NCBI RefSeq assembly: GCF_030758345.1
Contig: NZ_JAVAMO010000001.1
Coordinates: 1,054,001-1,118,000 of the forward strand
Direction: 5' to 3'
Length of the DNA: 64,000 bases
Origin: Ruegeria discodermiae
Lineage (GTDB): Bacteria; Pseudomonadota; Alphaproteobacteria; Rhodobacterales; Rhodobacteraceae
Position numbers and translations under genes: made by a program. The notes beneath the pieces are model-generated. The model was given only the letters and a program-made list of their open reading frames with translations, did no database searches and had not been told where the DNA came from. Shown one piece after another: positions 1 to 9,489 of this stretch (its first letter is position 1; every line of letters starts with the position of its first letter).

Positions 1-93
1 TTCCATCGCGGCCAGTACTTTGGCATCGGTCACCCCGCGCGAGCGCAGGTGATAGAGGAACTGCATCTTGGTTTCGGCGTCGGGTCCGCTCAT
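1..93 (-). CDS. pcm: Protein-L-isoaspartate O-methyltransferase, N-terminal fragment
   Basis: Only the first 31 codons lie in the window; the gene runs off the left edge. The N-terminus begins [18 protein letters not shown], typical of Pcm, which uses S-adenosylmethionine to methylate damaged isoaspartyl residues in proteins so that they can be repaired. The ATG at 93 overlaps the surE stop by 4 bases (ATGA), so it is probably translationally coupled to surE. surE-pcm order is common in proteobacteria, which supports the call. The catalytic domain is outside the window. Confidence 0.8.
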   Translation of the reverse strand, partial: MSGPDAETKMQFLYHLRSRGVTDAKVLAAME

Positions 94-872
94 TCGATCG
101 CTTTCAGCGCCTGTATCTGGTCATGGGCCGTCAGATCGGCGCGCATCGGCGTGACCGAGATATAGCCATCCAGATTGACCGCCACATCGGTATCCGGCGC
201 GCTGCGCTCGCGCTGATCGCCGCCCTGTATCCACAAAAACCGGCGGCCCGTGGGCGAATTCTGTGGCATGACTGAGAACCGCGCATGCGGGCGATAGCCT
301 TGAGGAACAACGCGAATACCGGCCAGATCACCAGCAGGGATCGGCGGAAAGTTAACGTTGTAGAACAGGCGGTAATCGCCGTCCTCGGGCGGGCTGTTGT
401 CGAGGATCGACCGAACCACTCCCGCGCCATGCACACGCGACACCTCGAAAGGGTCCTCAAGGTCGCGATTTTCAGGGCCATAAAACTGCGACAGCGCGAT
501 GGCGGGCAAGCCCTGCAGCGCTGCTTCCATAGCGGCGCCGATGGTGCCGGAATAGAGCGTGTTTTCACCGGCATTGTTGCCCCGGTTCACACCGGAGAGC
601 ACCAGGTCAGGTGCCGCATCCTTCATCACGTCATGCACGGCCACCATCACGCAATCCGCCGGGCTGCCCTCGGCGGCATAGCGGCGATCCTCCAGCTTGA
701 TGACCATCATCGGGCGGGTGTAGCTGATGCAGTGTCCCACGCCCGATTGCTCGAAGGCAGGGGCCACGACCCAAACCTCGCCATCGGGGCCAGCGATCTC
801 GGCAGCGATCTCTTCCAGCACCGTGAGACCCGGCGCGTTGATGCCGTCATCATTTGTCAGAAGAATGCGCAT
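90..872 (-). CDS. surE: 5'/3'-nucleotidase SurE
   Basis: 260 residues, the usual SurE length. The protein opens with [15 protein letters not shown], whose paired Asp (D8, D9) are metal ligands of the family, and carries the [18 protein letters not shown] segment that supplies the active-site Asn and phosphate loop. SurE is a cytoplasmic metal-dependent phosphatase acting on nucleoside 5'- and 3'-monophosphates and is linked to stationary-phase survival. It overlaps pcm downstream by 4 bases. ribE lies about 80 bases upstream on the same strand, so co-transcription is possible but not shown. Confidence 0.95.
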   Translation of the reverse strand: MRILLTNDDGINAPGLTVLEEIAAEIAGPDGEVWVVAPAFEQSGVGHCISYTRPMMVIKLEDRRYAAEGSPADCVMVAVHDVMKDAAPDLVLSGVNRGNNAGENTLYSGTIGAAMEAALQGLPAIALSQFYGPENRDLEDPFEVSRVHGAGVVRSILDNSPPEDGDYRLFYNVNFPPIPAGDLAGIRVVPQGYRPHARFSVMPQNSPTGRRFLWIQGGDQRERSAPDTDVAVNLDGYISVTPMRADLTAHDQIQALKAIE

Positions 873-954
873 ATTGTCCCTGCCCTGTCTGAGCTCTGCC
901 CTTGTTCAGCCTTGATAGACCTCGCCCGGATGCGCGGCAAGCTGCCGATGCGGT

Positions 955-1542
955 TCAGCCGACCTCGTTCAGCCGCGCGACGTAGCGTGCCAGCGTGTCG
1001 ATCTCAAGATTGATGTGATCGCCAGTGGCAACCTCACCCCAGGTTGTGACCTCTTTGGTATGCGGGATGAAGTTGATGCCGAACTCGGCGCCCTGCACAT
1101 CATTCACCGTCAGCGAGGTGCCGTTGAGCGCAACCGAGCCCTTGGGCGCAATGAACCGGGCCAGATCGTCCGGCGCGCGGAAGGTGACACGCGTGCTGTC
1201 GCCCTCATCCTCGACCGCGATCACCTCGGCCACGCCATCCACATGGCCCGACACGATATGCCCGCCCAACTCGTCACCCACCTTGAGCGCGCGTTCCAGA
1301 TTGACACGCTTGCCGATCTGCCAGGTGCCAAGGTTGGTCTTTGACACGGTTTCAGCGCTGATCTGCACGTCATACCAGTCCTCACCCAGCGCGATCACCG
1401 TCAGGCAGACACCGTCGCTGGCGATTGAGGCACCGATATCGATGCCCGCCGTATCATACCCGGTCCGGATACGCGCCCGCAGGTCTCCCTGCTGATCCAG
1501 TTCGATGACCGTGCCCACATCCGTGACGATACCCGTGAACAT
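955..1542 (-). CDS. ribE: Riboflavin synthase, alpha subunit
   Basis: 195 residues made of two homologous barrel halves. It begins MFTGIVTDVGTV, the family signature, with DGVCLTVI in the first half and the matching NGTSLTVNDV in the second, plus SGHVDGVAEV. The enzyme dismutates two 6,7-dimethyl-8-ribityllumazine molecules to riboflavin. The start is the ATG at 1542. In many relatives ribE directly follows ribD; here the two are separated by a plus-strand capsule block (1672-6222). I saw no FMN riboswitch in the 69 bases upstream. Confidence 0.95.
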   Translation of the reverse strand: MFTGIVTDVGTVIELDQQGDLRARIRTGYDTAGIDIGASIASDGVCLTVIALGEDWYDVQISAETVSKTNLGTWQIGKRVNLERALKVGDELGGHIVSGHVDGVAEVIAVEDEGDSTRVTFRAPDDLARFIAPKGSVALNGTSLTVNDVQGAEFGINFIPHTKEVTTWGEVATGDHINLEIDTLARYVARLNEVG

Positions 1543-1671
1543 TTTCGAAACCTCTGCGTGTTTGCCTTATTGCTGACCTAACGACGCACCACGCAACGGG
1601 CAAGCCCCCGCTTGCCTGCAAGTGCGGTTCTGGTCATAGTTTCGACCAAAAGACAGAGCAGTATCGCGCAG

Positions 1672-2991
1672 ATGATCCAAGAGGCCCAAAAACCGGACGA
1701 TGCCACGCCGCCGAAAGCACGGCGCGTGTTCCTGTTCCTGCAAGGTCCGCATGGGCCGTTCTTCCACAGCCTGGCCCGGATGCTGCACGCCACCGGTGCC
1801 GAAACCTGGCGCGTGGGCTTCAACGCGGGCGACCAGGCCTTCTGGCGTCACGCGGCGCGCTTTATTCCCTATCGCGGAACCCTTGCGGACTGGCCCGATG
1901 CGCTGAGCGCGCTTCTGGATCAGCACGGGGTGACCGATATCGTGCTTTATGGCGATGCCCGACCGATCCACGCAAACGCGATCCGGATCGCCCATGCGCG
2001 CGGGGCGAAAGTGCATGTGTTCGAAGAAGGCTATCTGCGCCCCTATTGGGTGACCTATGAGCGCGACGGCTCGAACGGTCATTCGCGGCTCATGGACATG
2101 AGCGTGGCGCAGATGCAGGACGATCTGGATCACTCGGATCACGATTCTCCGCCGCCCCCCGCCCATTGGGGCGACATGCGTGAACACATCTTTTATGGCG
2201 CGCTGTATCACTGGTTCGTCATGTTCCGGAACCGCCGCTACCGGAACTTCCAGCCCCATCGCGAGTTTCCGGTGACGGCCGAGTTCAAGCTCTACCTGAA
2301 ACGGTTGTTGCTGATGCCGGTTCACGCGATCGAGCGCCGCATCGCCACGTTACGCGTGCGCAGCGGCGGGTTTCCCTATCACCTTGCTCTGTTGCAACTT
2401 GAGCAGGACAGCTCGTTTCAGAACCACTCGCCCTTTGCCCGCATGAGTGAGTTTCTCGGCGCCCTGTTCAAAGGATTCGCCGAAGGCGCACCGGGCCATC
2501 ATCATCTGGTGATCAAGGCGCATCCGCTCGAAAATGACCGCGTCCCGCTGCGTCAGGAGGTCCGGCGGCTGGCCCGCGAACACGGGATCGGCGCGCGCGT
2601 GCATTATGTGCGCGGCGGCAAGCTGGCACAACTGCTGGATCACGCGCGCAGTGCGGTCACGGTCAATTCCACCTCGGGGCAGCAGGTGCTGTGGCGCGGC
2701 ATTCCCCTGAAAATCTTCGGCACGGCGGTCTATGCAAAGCCCGAATTCGTCTCGGATCAGCCGCTGGCTGCGTTCTTCGAAACCCCCGCGCGCCCCGACA
2801 AAGACGCCTATCGCTGCTATCGGCGATATCTGCTGGAAACCAGCCAGGTGCCCGGCGGGTATTACGCCCGCAAGGGGCGTCAGCAATTGCTGCGACAGGT
2901 GGTTGACATGATGCTGGCACCCGGCGATCCCTATGAAATGCTGAAAGCGGGAAACGCGGCTCCACAGCAACAGTTACGTCTGGTGAACTGA
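1672..2991 (+). CDS. kpsS: Capsule polysaccharide transferase/export protein, KpsS-like
   Basis: About 439 residues from the ATG at 1672. An in-frame TTG at 1612 would add 20 residues, but it lies inside a 7-bp hairpin (1599-1616, GGCAAGC/GCTTGCC) and the added residues look unlike the family. FLQGPHGPFFHSLARML near the N-terminus matches the KpsS opening, and later segments (VIKAHPLEND; NSTSGQQVLWRGIPLKIFG) fit the Capsule_synth fold. KpsS places the first beta-Kdo on lyso-phosphatidylglycerol in the ABC-dependent capsule pathway at the inner membrane. KpsC follows two genes later, supporting the call. No kpsMT transporter is in the window. Confidence 0.85.
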   Translation: MIQEAQKPDDATPPKARRVFLFLQGPHGPFFHSLARMLHATGAETWRVGFNAGDQAFWRHAARFIPYRGTLADWPDALSALLDQHGVTDIVLYGDARPIHANAIRIAHARGAKVHVFEEGYLRPYWVTYERDGSNGHSRLMDMSVAQMQDDLDHSDHDSPPPPAHWGDMREHIFYGALYHWFVMFRNRRYRNFQPHREFPVTAEFKLYLKRLLLMPVHAIERRIATLRVRSGGFPYHLALLQLEQDSSFQNHSPFARMSEFLGALFKGFAEGAPGHHHLVIKAHPLENDRVPLRQEVRRLAREHGIGARVHYVRGGKLAQLLDHARSAVTVNSTSGQQVLWRGIPLKIFGTAVYAKPEFVSDQPLAAFFETPARPDKDAYRCYRRYLLETSQVPGGYYARKGRQQLLRQVVDMMLAPGDPYEMLKAGNAAPQQQLRLVN

Positions 2992-3087
2992 CTGTCGCAC
3001 CCGCGGCCTCTGGAAATTGACGCTCGATTTCGGTAGCTTGCCCCGAAACCCGAGGCAGGCCTACAAAAAGGGTCGAGGAGACCGACA

Positions 3088-4218
3088 GTGAATTCCATTT
3101 CCAATCGCTGGGCGAAACCCATTGCGTTGCTGGCTGTTCTGGGTCTGGTGACGTCTTGTTCGCTGCCCCGTTCCGGACCAAGCAAAAACCAGATTTTTGC
3201 GGGTTCGGTGCAAAATGAAGGCGATTCTTTTGTCGTGGCGGTCAACGACCGCGTGACGCGTGCAACCGCCGTGGTGCCTGCGCTTGGGTTTTCCGACAGC
3301 TTCAAATCAGCCTCGCAGCTCACCTCTGACACGATTCGCCCCGGTGACGTTCTGGGCCTGACCATCTGGGAAAACGTCGATGATGGGTTGCTTTCAGGTG
3401 AGGTCAGCAACTCGACCCCTCTGGAAGAGGTGCAGGTTGACAGCGACGGGTTTATCTTCGTGCCTTATGCCGGACGGGTGCGCGCCTCGGGCAGTACCCC
3501 CAATCAGCTGCGCCAGGAGATCACCGCAAAACTGGAAGAACAGACACCGGACCCGCAGGTCGAGGTGCGACGCCTGGCAGGTGATGGCGCAACCGTCTCG
3601 GTCACCGGCTCGGTCGGGGCACAGGGTGTCTTTCCCATCGAGCGCCCGACGCGCACCCTGTCTGCCATGCTGGCACAGGCGGGTGGCATCGTTATCGAGC
3701 CTGAAATTGCCCAGGTAACCGTCATTCGCGGGCGCCAGAAAGGCAAGATCTGGTATCAGGATCTGTTTCAGCATCCCGAGTTGGACGTGGCGCTGCGCGG
3801 CGGCGATCGCATTCTGGTCGAAGAAGACGACCGTACATTCACAGCTCTCGGCGCGACCCAGAGCCAGGCGCGTGTCCCGTTCGAGACACAGGATCTGTCA
3901 GCGCTGGAGGCGATCGCACAGATTGGCGGACTTATCTCTTCCGCTTCGGACCCGACGGGCGTTTTTGTCCTGCGCAACGAGCCGGCCGAAATTGCGGGTC
4001 AGGTTCTGGGCCGCAACGACCTTCAAGGCGCGCAGCGGATGGTCTATGTGCTGAACCTGACCGAACCCAACGGGCTGTTCCTGGCGCGGGATTTCGTGAT
4101 CCGGGACGAGGATACGCTTTATGTGACCGAAGCGCCTTATGCGCAATGGACCAAGGCGATCTCGCTCATCGCGGGTGGCCTGACACCCTTTGCCAACGTC
4201 AAGACGCTGACGAACTGA
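3088..4218 (+). CDS. Polysaccharide export lipoprotein, Wza/KpsD family
   Basis: 376 residues starting at GTG 3088, preceded by GAGGAG about 8 bases upstream. The N-terminus is a lipoprotein signal ending in the lipobox LVTSC (Cys about residue 24). RPGDVLGLTIWENVDDG fits the opening of the Poly_export domain, and two later segments (VSVTGSVGAQGVFPI; FTALGATQSQARVPFE) look like SLBB repeats. Such proteins form outer-membrane channels for capsule export. The stop is 3 bases before the kpsC start, and kpsS lies upstream, so the three genes probably form an operon. Confidence 0.88.
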   Translation: MNSISNRWAKPIALLAVLGLVTSCSLPRSGPSKNQIFAGSVQNEGDSFVVAVNDRVTRATAVVPALGFSDSFKSASQLTSDTIRPGDVLGLTIWENVDDGLLSGEVSNSTPLEEVQVDSDGFIFVPYAGRVRASGSTPNQLRQEITAKLEEQTPDPQVEVRRLAGDGATVSVTGSVGAQGVFPIERPTRTLSAMLAQAGGIVIEPEIAQVTVIRGRQKGKIWYQDLFQHPELDVALRGGDRILVEEDDRTFTALGATQSQARVPFETQDLSALEAIAQIGGLISSASDPTGVFVLRNEPAEIAGQVLGRNDLQGAQRMVYVLNLTEPNGLFLARDFVIRDEDTLYVTEAPYAQWTKAISLIAGGLTPFANVKTLTN

Positions 4219-4221
4219 TCT

Positions 4222-6222
4222 GTGACCTCAGAATTTGAACAGGCAGCTGGTGGTGATCGCCACCGATTGTTTGTCTATAACGGCGGCTTCCTGACCCAAC
4301 GCCGGGTGCGCCGCATTCTCTCGCTGGCCGGTTATGACATCCGCGTCGGACTGTCGGGTGCGGATGATCTGGTGGGCATCTGGGGCGACAGCCCAACCGC
4401 CCATCGCGGCAAGGCCATCGCGGCGCGCCGTGGCGTCCCACTCTTGCGGGTCGAGGACAGCTTTCTGCGCTCGCTGCATCCGGGCCGCGCTGGTGAGTCG
4501 CCCATCGGCCTCAATCTCGATCGCGCGGGCGTGCATTTCGATGCCACCATCCCTTCCGATCTGGAGGCTCTGCTGACCACGCATCCGTTGGATGACACGG
4601 CGCTGCTAAACCGCGCGCGTGACGCAATAGCCCGGATGCGCGCCCAGCATCTGAGCAAATATTGCGCCGTCGATCCGTCGCTGCCCCCACCCGAGCCCGG
4701 CTATGTGCTGGTGGTGGATCAGACGCGCGACGATGCGTCGGTCCGGGCCAGCGGCGGCAATGACGCGCTGTTCCGCGAGATGCTGGTCTTTGCACAGGAG
4801 GAACATCCCGGCGCCCGGGTGATCATCAAGACTCATCCCGAAACCACGGCAGGCTATCGGGGCGGCTATTATTCAGAGGCGGACGAAAATCACCGCGTCA
4901 GCCTACTGGATCAGCCCATCAGCCCGTGGTCACTGCTGGAGGGGGCGGTGGGTGTCTATACGCTGTCCTCGCAACTTGGGTTCGAGGCCATTCTGGCGGG
5001 GCACAAGCCGCGCATCTTCGGCGCTCCTTTTTATGCGGGCTGGGGTCTGACGCAGGATGAAAACCCGGTTCCCCGGCGCGAACGCAAGCTGACCAAGGCG
5101 CAGCTTTTTGCGGCGGCGATGATCCTCTATCCGGTCTGGTACGACCCTTGCCGCGACCGGCTCTGCGATCTGGAATGCGCACTGGATATGATGGAGGCGC
5201 AGGCACGGGCCTGGCGACAGGATCATCACGGCTGGATCGCTTCGGGCATGCGGCTGTGGAAACGCCCGGCGATCCGGCGGTTTTTTGGCAGCCACGGCAA
5301 GGTCAGTTTTACCGAAACCCGCCCGCCGGACGACACCCACCCACGCATGATCTGGGCCTCGAAAGCCGATGCGGATAACGATGCCACCCTGGTCGAGGAT
5401 GGCTTCCTGCGCTCGCGCGGTCTGGGCGCGGAGCTGGTGCCGCCCCTCTCCCTGGTGACCGACACCAGCGGCATCTATTACGACCCCAAGCGCCCTTCTG
5501 ATCTGGAAGAGATGATCGCGCGGCGTGAACACCTGAGCGATGGTGAACGCAGACGCGCAGAGCGGCTGGTGGCGCGGCTGACCGCAAATGGTGTGACCAA
5601 ATACAATCTGGCGGGTGACCAGCCGGACCTGCCAGCGGGGTATCGCATTCTGGTACCGGGACAGGTCGAGGACGATGCCTCAATCCTGCAGGGGACCGAG
5701 CTGGTGCGGACCAATCTGGACCTGCTGCAAGCCGCGCGCGCCGCCCATCCTGACGCGGTCTTGATCTACAAACCGCACCCGGATGTCGAGGCAGGTCTGC
5801 GTGCGGGTAAGCTCGACGCCACAGGCCTAGCCGATCTGGTGGCCGAGCAGAGTGACCCGGCGGCCCTGTTGGCGCAGATAGACGAGCTCTGGACCATGAC
5901 CTCACTCATGGGGTTCGAAGCGCTCTTGCGCGGCGTCAAAGTGACAACGTTAGGCGCGCCGTTTTATGCCGGCTGGGGCCTGACCGAGGATCTGGGGCCA
6001 GTTCCAGCGCGGCGCGGCGCGCGGCCCGACCTGATGGGGCTGGTCCATGCGGTGCTGATCGATTACCCGCGCTATCGCGATCCGGTGACCGCCCTGCCCT
6101 GCCCGGTCGAGGTGGCCATCGACCGACTGGCCAGCGGCGACATCCCGCATCCAGGTCTGGCCAACCGGCTGTTGTCAAAGCTGCAAGGCGTATTTGCAAC
6201 CTATGCGCCCTATTGGCGCTGA
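4222..6222 (+). CDS. kpsC: Capsular polysaccharide beta-Kdo transferase KpsC
   Basis: 666 residues from a GTG start three bases after the preceding stop, close to the E. coli KpsC length. The protein is internally duplicated: VEDSFLRSLHPG and VEDGFLRSRGLG, then GAPFYAGWGLTQDE and GAPFYAGWGLTEDL, each pair about 310 residues apart. This fits the two Kdo-transferase modules of KpsC that extend the poly-Kdo linker between lipid and capsule. It acts at the cytoplasmic face of the inner membrane. The stop lies 4 bases from the convergent ribD stop. Confidence 0.93.
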   Translation: MTSEFEQAAGGDRHRLFVYNGGFLTQRRVRRILSLAGYDIRVGLSGADDLVGIWGDSPTAHRGKAIAARRGVPLLRVEDSFLRSLHPGRAGESPIGLNLDRAGVHFDATIPSDLEALLTTHPLDDTALLNRARDAIARMRAQHLSKYCAVDPSLPPPEPGYVLVVDQTRDDASVRASGGNDALFREMLVFAQEEHPGARVIIKTHPETTAGYRGGYYSEADENHRVSLLDQPISPWSLLEGAVGVYTLSSQLGFEAILAGHKPRIFGAPFYAGWGLTQDENPVPRRERKLTKAQLFAAAMILYPVWYDPCRDRLCDLECALDMMEAQARAWRQDHHGWIASGMRLWKRPAIRRFFGSHGKVSFTETRPPDDTHPRMIWASKADADNDATLVEDGFLRSRGLGAELVPPLSLVTDTSGIYYDPKRPSDLEEMIARREHLSDGERRRAERLVARLTANGVTKYNLAGDQPDLPAGYRILVPGQVEDDASILQGTELVRTNLDLLQAARAAHPDAVLIYKPHPDVEAGLRAGKLDATGLADLVAEQSDPAALLAQIDELWTMTSLMGFEALLRGVKVTTLGAPFYAGWGLTEDLGPVPARRGARPDLMGLVHAVLIDYPRYRDPVTALPCPVEVAIDRLASGDIPHPGLANRLLSKLQGVFATYAPYWR

Positions 6223-6226
6223 GCAG

Positions 6227-7327
6227 TCACTTCAACGCGCGCGTCCATCGGTGCAGGATATCCGCGCCGATCTGGTGGGTTTCAGACAGGGTGAAGCGCG
6301 GCGCATCCTCCAGCCGGTCCAGCCCCATCGCGCCAATCGCTGGCAGCCCCTCCGCTCCGATGGCAAGCCCGGCGCCAAAGCCCACGAACTCGTCAACCAA
6401 ATCATCAGCCAACAGCGACGCCGCAAGCGCGGAACCGCCCTCGCAGAACACCCGTGTCAGCCCTGCGGCCCCAAGCTGCTGCAACAGGTCACCCGCATCC
6501 AATTGGGTGCCATGCACCGCGCAGGGGATCAGCTTTGCGCCCAATCCTTCCCACGCTTGCATGCGTTCATGGTCCGCCCCCGGCCCATGGCAGAGCCAGA
6601 CCGGATGCTCGGCGGCACTGCGGGCCAGCTGGCTCATCAAGGGCAGGTCCAGATGGCGCGAGACGACAACCCGTACAGGCTGTTGCGCAACGCCCAGATC
6701 GCGCACGGTCAGCGGGGGATCATCGGCACGCGCGGTTCCCGCCCCGACCATCACGGCGTCATGGCGTGCCCGCATCGCATGCACGGCGCGGCGCGCCTGC
6801 GGGCCGGTGATCCATTTGCTCTGCCCCGTGGCGGTGGCAATCCGGCCATCAAAACTGCTCGCCAGTTTCAACGTCACCAACGGTCGCCCCTGTTCGGTGC
6901 GCAGGAAAAACCCCGCATGATCGCGCATCGCCTGCTGATCCAGAACGCCGGTATCCACCGTGATCCCCGCCGCGCGCAGCATCGCAAAGCCCTGCCCCGC
7001 AACGCGCGCATCGCTATCTTCAACCGCGGCAACGACCCGCGCGACGCCCGCGTCGATCAACGCCTGCGCACAAGGGGGCGTCCTGCCCTGATGGGCACAG
7101 GGTTCCAGCGAGACATAGGCCGTGGCACCGCGTGCGGCCTCCCCAGCCTGCGCCAGCGCCTCGGTCTCGGCATGGGGTCGTCCGCCGGGCTGAGTCCAGC
7201 CGCGCCCAACGACGCGCCCTTCGCGCACAACCACGCATCCGACCGCAGGGTTGGGCCATGTCATACCCTGACCGCGTCGGCCCAGGGACAGGGCCAACGC
7301 CATATATCTTTCGTCTGGTGACGTCAT
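6227..7327 (-). CDS. ribD: Bifunctional riboflavin deaminase/reductase RibD
   Basis: 366 residues with two domains. The N-terminal deaminase (about 1-145) carries the zinc motifs HAETEAL and [12 protein letters not shown]. The C-terminal reductase (about 146-366) begins near [17 protein letters not shown]. RibD deaminates and then reduces the pyrimidine intermediate in riboflavin synthesis. The ATG overlaps the nrdR stop by 4 bases, so nrdR-ribD are coupled. ribE is 4.7 kb further along the same strand, beyond the capsule genes. Confidence 0.96.
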   Translation of the reverse strand: MTSPDERYMALALSLGRRGQGMTWPNPAVGCVVVREGRVVGRGWTQPGGRPHAETEALAQAGEAARGATAYVSLEPCAHQGRTPPCAQALIDAGVARVVAAVEDSDARVAGQGFAMLRAAGITVDTGVLDQQAMRDHAGFFLRTEQGRPLVTLKLASSFDGRIATATGQSKWITGPQARRAVHAMRARHDAVMVGAGTARADDPPLTVRDLGVAQQPVRVVVSRHLDLPLMSQLARSAAEHPVWLCHGPGADHERMQAWEGLGAKLIPCAVHGTQLDAGDLLQQLGAAGLTRVFCEGGSALAASLLADDLVDEFVGFGAGLAIGAEGLPAIGAMGLDRLEDAPRFTLSETHQIGADILHRWTRALK

Positions 7328-7794
7328 TCTTCGCTGGGCGGGTTTGGCGGACGCAATTCGTGGACGAACTCCTCGAAATCATCCGCCGCCTGGAAGTTCT
7401 TGTAGACACTGGCGAAGCGCACATAGGCCACGGTGTCGATCCGGGCCAGCGCCTCCATCACGATCTCGCCGATGCGATTGGAGGGAATATCCGTTTCACC
7501 CATGCTTTCCAGCCGCCGCACGATGCCAGAGATCATCTGGTCGATGCGATCTGGCTCAATCGGGCGTTTCTGCATCGATATGCGGATCGAGCGTTCCAGC
7601 TTGTCGCGGTCGAAATCCTCGCGTTTGCCGTTGGATTTGATGACCACCAGATCGCGCAATTGCACCCGCTCATAAGTGGTGAACCGGCCGCCGCAGGCCG
7701 GGCAGAACCGCCGCCGCCGGATCGAAACGTGATCCTCCGCCGGTCTGGAATCCTTGACCTGAGTGTCGATATTTCCGCAAAACGGGCAGCGCAT
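7324..7794 (-). CDS. nrdR: Transcriptional repressor NrdR
   Basis: 156 residues from the ATG at 7794, chosen because MRCPFCG is the canonical NrdR start and GGGAG precedes it; an upstream in-frame ATG at 7857 would add an unconserved basic tail. The zinc ribbon uses CPFC near residue 3 and CPAC near residue 31, followed by an ATP-cone domain ([20 protein letters not shown]). NrdR represses ribonucleotide reductase genes in response to nucleotide state. A DnaA-box-like site and overlapping hairpins lie upstream at 7858-7909. Confidence 0.95.
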   Translation of the reverse strand: MRCPFCGNIDTQVKDSRPAEDHVSIRRRRFCPACGGRFTTYERVQLRDLVVIKSNGKREDFDRDKLERSIRISMQKRPIEPDRIDQMISGIVRRLESMGETDIPSNRIGEIVMEALARIDTVAYVRFASVYKNFQAADDFEEFVHELRPPNPPSEE

Positions 7795-7857
7795 TCGCCG
7801 TCTCCCTCGTTGTCTTGACTTGTATTTCCGCCTCGAATTGTGAGCGCTTCGGCCCAC

Positions 7858-7909
7858 TTATCCACAACTATAGGCTACCCTCTGCATTTTGGGTAGCCGG
7901 AAAAATGCA
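7858..7909. promoter_or_regulatory. DnaA-box match plus overlapping hairpins upstream of nrdR
   Basis: TTATCCACA at 7858-7866 is a perfect match to the classical DnaA box. Beside it are two inverted repeats that cannot form together: GGCTACCC (7873-7880) with GGGTAGCC (7891-7898), and TGCATTTT (7883-7890) with AAAATGCA (7902-7909). They lie between the yjbQ stop and the nrdR start, read on the minus strand. One could be a yjbQ terminator; the arrangement could also be regulatory. A single 9-base match can occur by chance. Confidence 0.4.
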
Positions 7910-7930
7910 CCGCTAGATTATGGTGTTGTA

Positions 7931-8341
7931 TCAGGCGAAATGGAGCACGATCCGGCGTTGATGCGGCGCGTCGCGATGCTCAAACAGATAGACGCCCTGC
8001 CACGTGCCCAGCATCGGAACACCACGCGAGACCGGGATTTGCAGACTGACTGGCAAGAGCGCCGCCTTGATATGGGCGGGCATATCGTCGGGCCCCTCAT
8101 AGGTGTGGCGCAGATACGACATCGACGGATGATCCGAGGGCGGCACCAGCCGTTGAAAGAAGGCTTTCAGATCGGTCCTCACCTCGGGATCGGCATTTTC
8201 CTGAATGAGCAACGAACAGGAGGTATGCCGCACAAACAACGTGACCAATCCGTCGCCTTTGGTGGAAACGGTCGAGCGGAGGCCATCGGTGAATTCATAT
8301 AGACCCTGCCCGCAGGTCGCGATTTCAAGCTCCACAATCAT
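7931..8341 (-). CDS. yjbQ: YjbQ/UPF0047 family protein (thiamine-phosphate-synthase-like)
   Basis: 136 residues, the usual length for the UPF0047 family. Seen motifs are FVRHTSCSLLIQENADPEV and GTWQGVYLFEHRD, which carry conserved His, Cys, Asn and Glu. E. coli YjbQ has weak thiamine-phosphate synthase activity, but its physiological role is unsettled. The protein is probably cytoplasmic. It lies upstream of nrdR with about 140 bases between, so a shared transcript is uncertain. Confidence 0.88.
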   Translation of the reverse strand: MIVELEIATCGQGLYEFTDGLRSTVSTKGDGLVTLFVRHTSCSLLIQENADPEVRTDLKAFFQRLVPPSDHPSMSYLRHTYEGPDDMPAHIKAALLPVSLQIPVSRGVPMLGTWQGVYLFEHRDAPHQRRIVLHFA

Positions 8342-8401
8342 ATCGCCTCACGCAAAACCTACGCATAACCGTCCTGGCAGGTTCCATCGCTGATGGGCAT
8401 G

Positions 8402-8836
8402 TCAGAAACGTCCTGCCCTGATAGGAAGAGCTGTCTCGCATCGGGTACGCCCTTGCGAAATCGTCATGCTGTCACCGACGTTGATGCCCCACCGAAAGAA
8501 CTGCTCAGTAGGTGTTACTCCAATTGCCGCCGGATCAAGCGTGAAACGTACCGCTGAAGACCGTTCAGTCGTAAGGCTTGGGCCGATTGGACTCGCCACA
8601 TAAATTCTGTCCGACCACCCCGCCCCCAGTTTGCGCCGCGCATATTCCGAAGCGCCGCACCAGTAGCCATCGAATGTACCACTTGGCCCGAGGATCACCT
8701 CAAACTCCTGTGCATTCACGGGATTTACACGGGGTCCATAGGGTGAAACGAATGCATATCTATTCGAGGTTCCTTCCCCTGGAGGCAAATCACAAGCAGC
8801 CAAGGCCATGGCGGCAATCAAAATTTTCAGCTTCAT
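8402..8836 (-). CDS. Putative lipoprotein, paralog of the upstream gene
   Basis: 144 residues from the ATG at 8836; a longer in-frame start at 8863 is less likely because MKLKILIAAMALAAC is a clean lipoprotein signal with lipobox ALAAC. The mature part shares WCGASEYARRKLGAGW and VRFTLDPAAIGV with the next gene upstream (8966-9379), so the two are tandem paralogs. The likely location is an inner or outer membrane lipoprotein facing the periplasm. I do not recognise a characterised family and assign no function. Confidence 0.75.
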   Translation of the reverse strand: MKLKILIAAMALAACDLPPGEGTSNRYAFVSPYGPRVNPVNAQEFEVILGPSGTFDGYWCGASEYARRKLGAGWSDRIYVASPIGPSLTTERSSAVRFTLDPAAIGVTPTEQFFRWGINVGDSMTISQGRTRCETALPIRAGRF

Positions 8837-8965
8837 CCCGACTAACCCTCGGTTGTACGACACACGTGATTAACCTAGCCGGGAATGAGGAGCTAGCACA
8901 GTTATGTCTGGACGAAAGTTCGCCAAGACACGGCAGGTGTCTTATTTCCGCCGCGCCCTCCTGAC

Positions 8966-9379
8966 TTACCTCTCGTTGAACGGAATCCTGTTGCATCTGG
9001 TGTTTGCTTTTTGAACAGTCACATTCGCACCGGGATTGAAACCTGAGCCAAACCCTGACGACTTCGACCTGACATTTGCGGCACCTGGATCAAGCGTGAA
9101 CTGCACTGACGTCGGGCTTCCAGTTGTTTGACTTCTCGCATAGCCACGCACCACGTAGAGATTTTGCTTCCAATCCGCCCCAAGCCTGCGCACAGCGTAT
9201 TCAGAAGCAGCGCACCAGAAGTTATCCGTTCTGGACGTCCCTCGCGGGCTGGTTTCGAAAATCGCAGAGTTGACCTGGTTCACAGCGACTTTGTTGAACA
9301 CGAAGTCGGGGCTCTGACCCGAAGCTGACACGCTTTGCGCGGCAAGTGCGAAAGTTGCGATAGCGAGTGCCTGTCTCAT
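8966..9379 (-). CDS. Small secreted protein, paralog of the downstream gene
   Basis: 137 residues with a signal peptide (MRQALAIATFALAAQSVSA, cleavage near residue 19-21) but no lipobox Cys, unlike its paralog at 8402-8836. The shared core is WCAASEYAVRRLGADW followed by VQFTLDPGAANV. Each copy has one Cys in WCxASEY and a second near the C-terminus (TRC), so a disulfide is possible. The family is unrecognised. A tandem duplication in which only one copy kept or gained a lipid anchor is the simplest history. Confidence 0.75.
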   Translation of the reverse strand: MRQALAIATFALAAQSVSASGQSPDFVFNKVAVNQVNSAIFETSPRGTSRTDNFWCAASEYAVRRLGADWKQNLYVVRGYARSQTTGSPTSVQFTLDPGAANVRSKSSGFGSGFNPGANVTVQKANTRCNRIPFNER

Positions 9380-9489
9380 CTATAAGCTCCTGACTGGTTA
9401 ATTGATCGGCCCTACAAAGGTAAAACTCTGATCATGATGGAACAGAGCGCATAACAACCTTGTCAGAGCGTCTCCGGCACTCAACAAAA

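Noticed and set aside
6194-7321. 375-codon open frame opposite ribD
   Set aside because: RibD motifs on the other strand are unmistakable; this frame is low-complexity and Arg/Gln-rich.
7795-7872. NrdR box upstream of nrdR
   Set aside because: CTATAGTTGTGG resembles half of the consensus only; the second half is missing.
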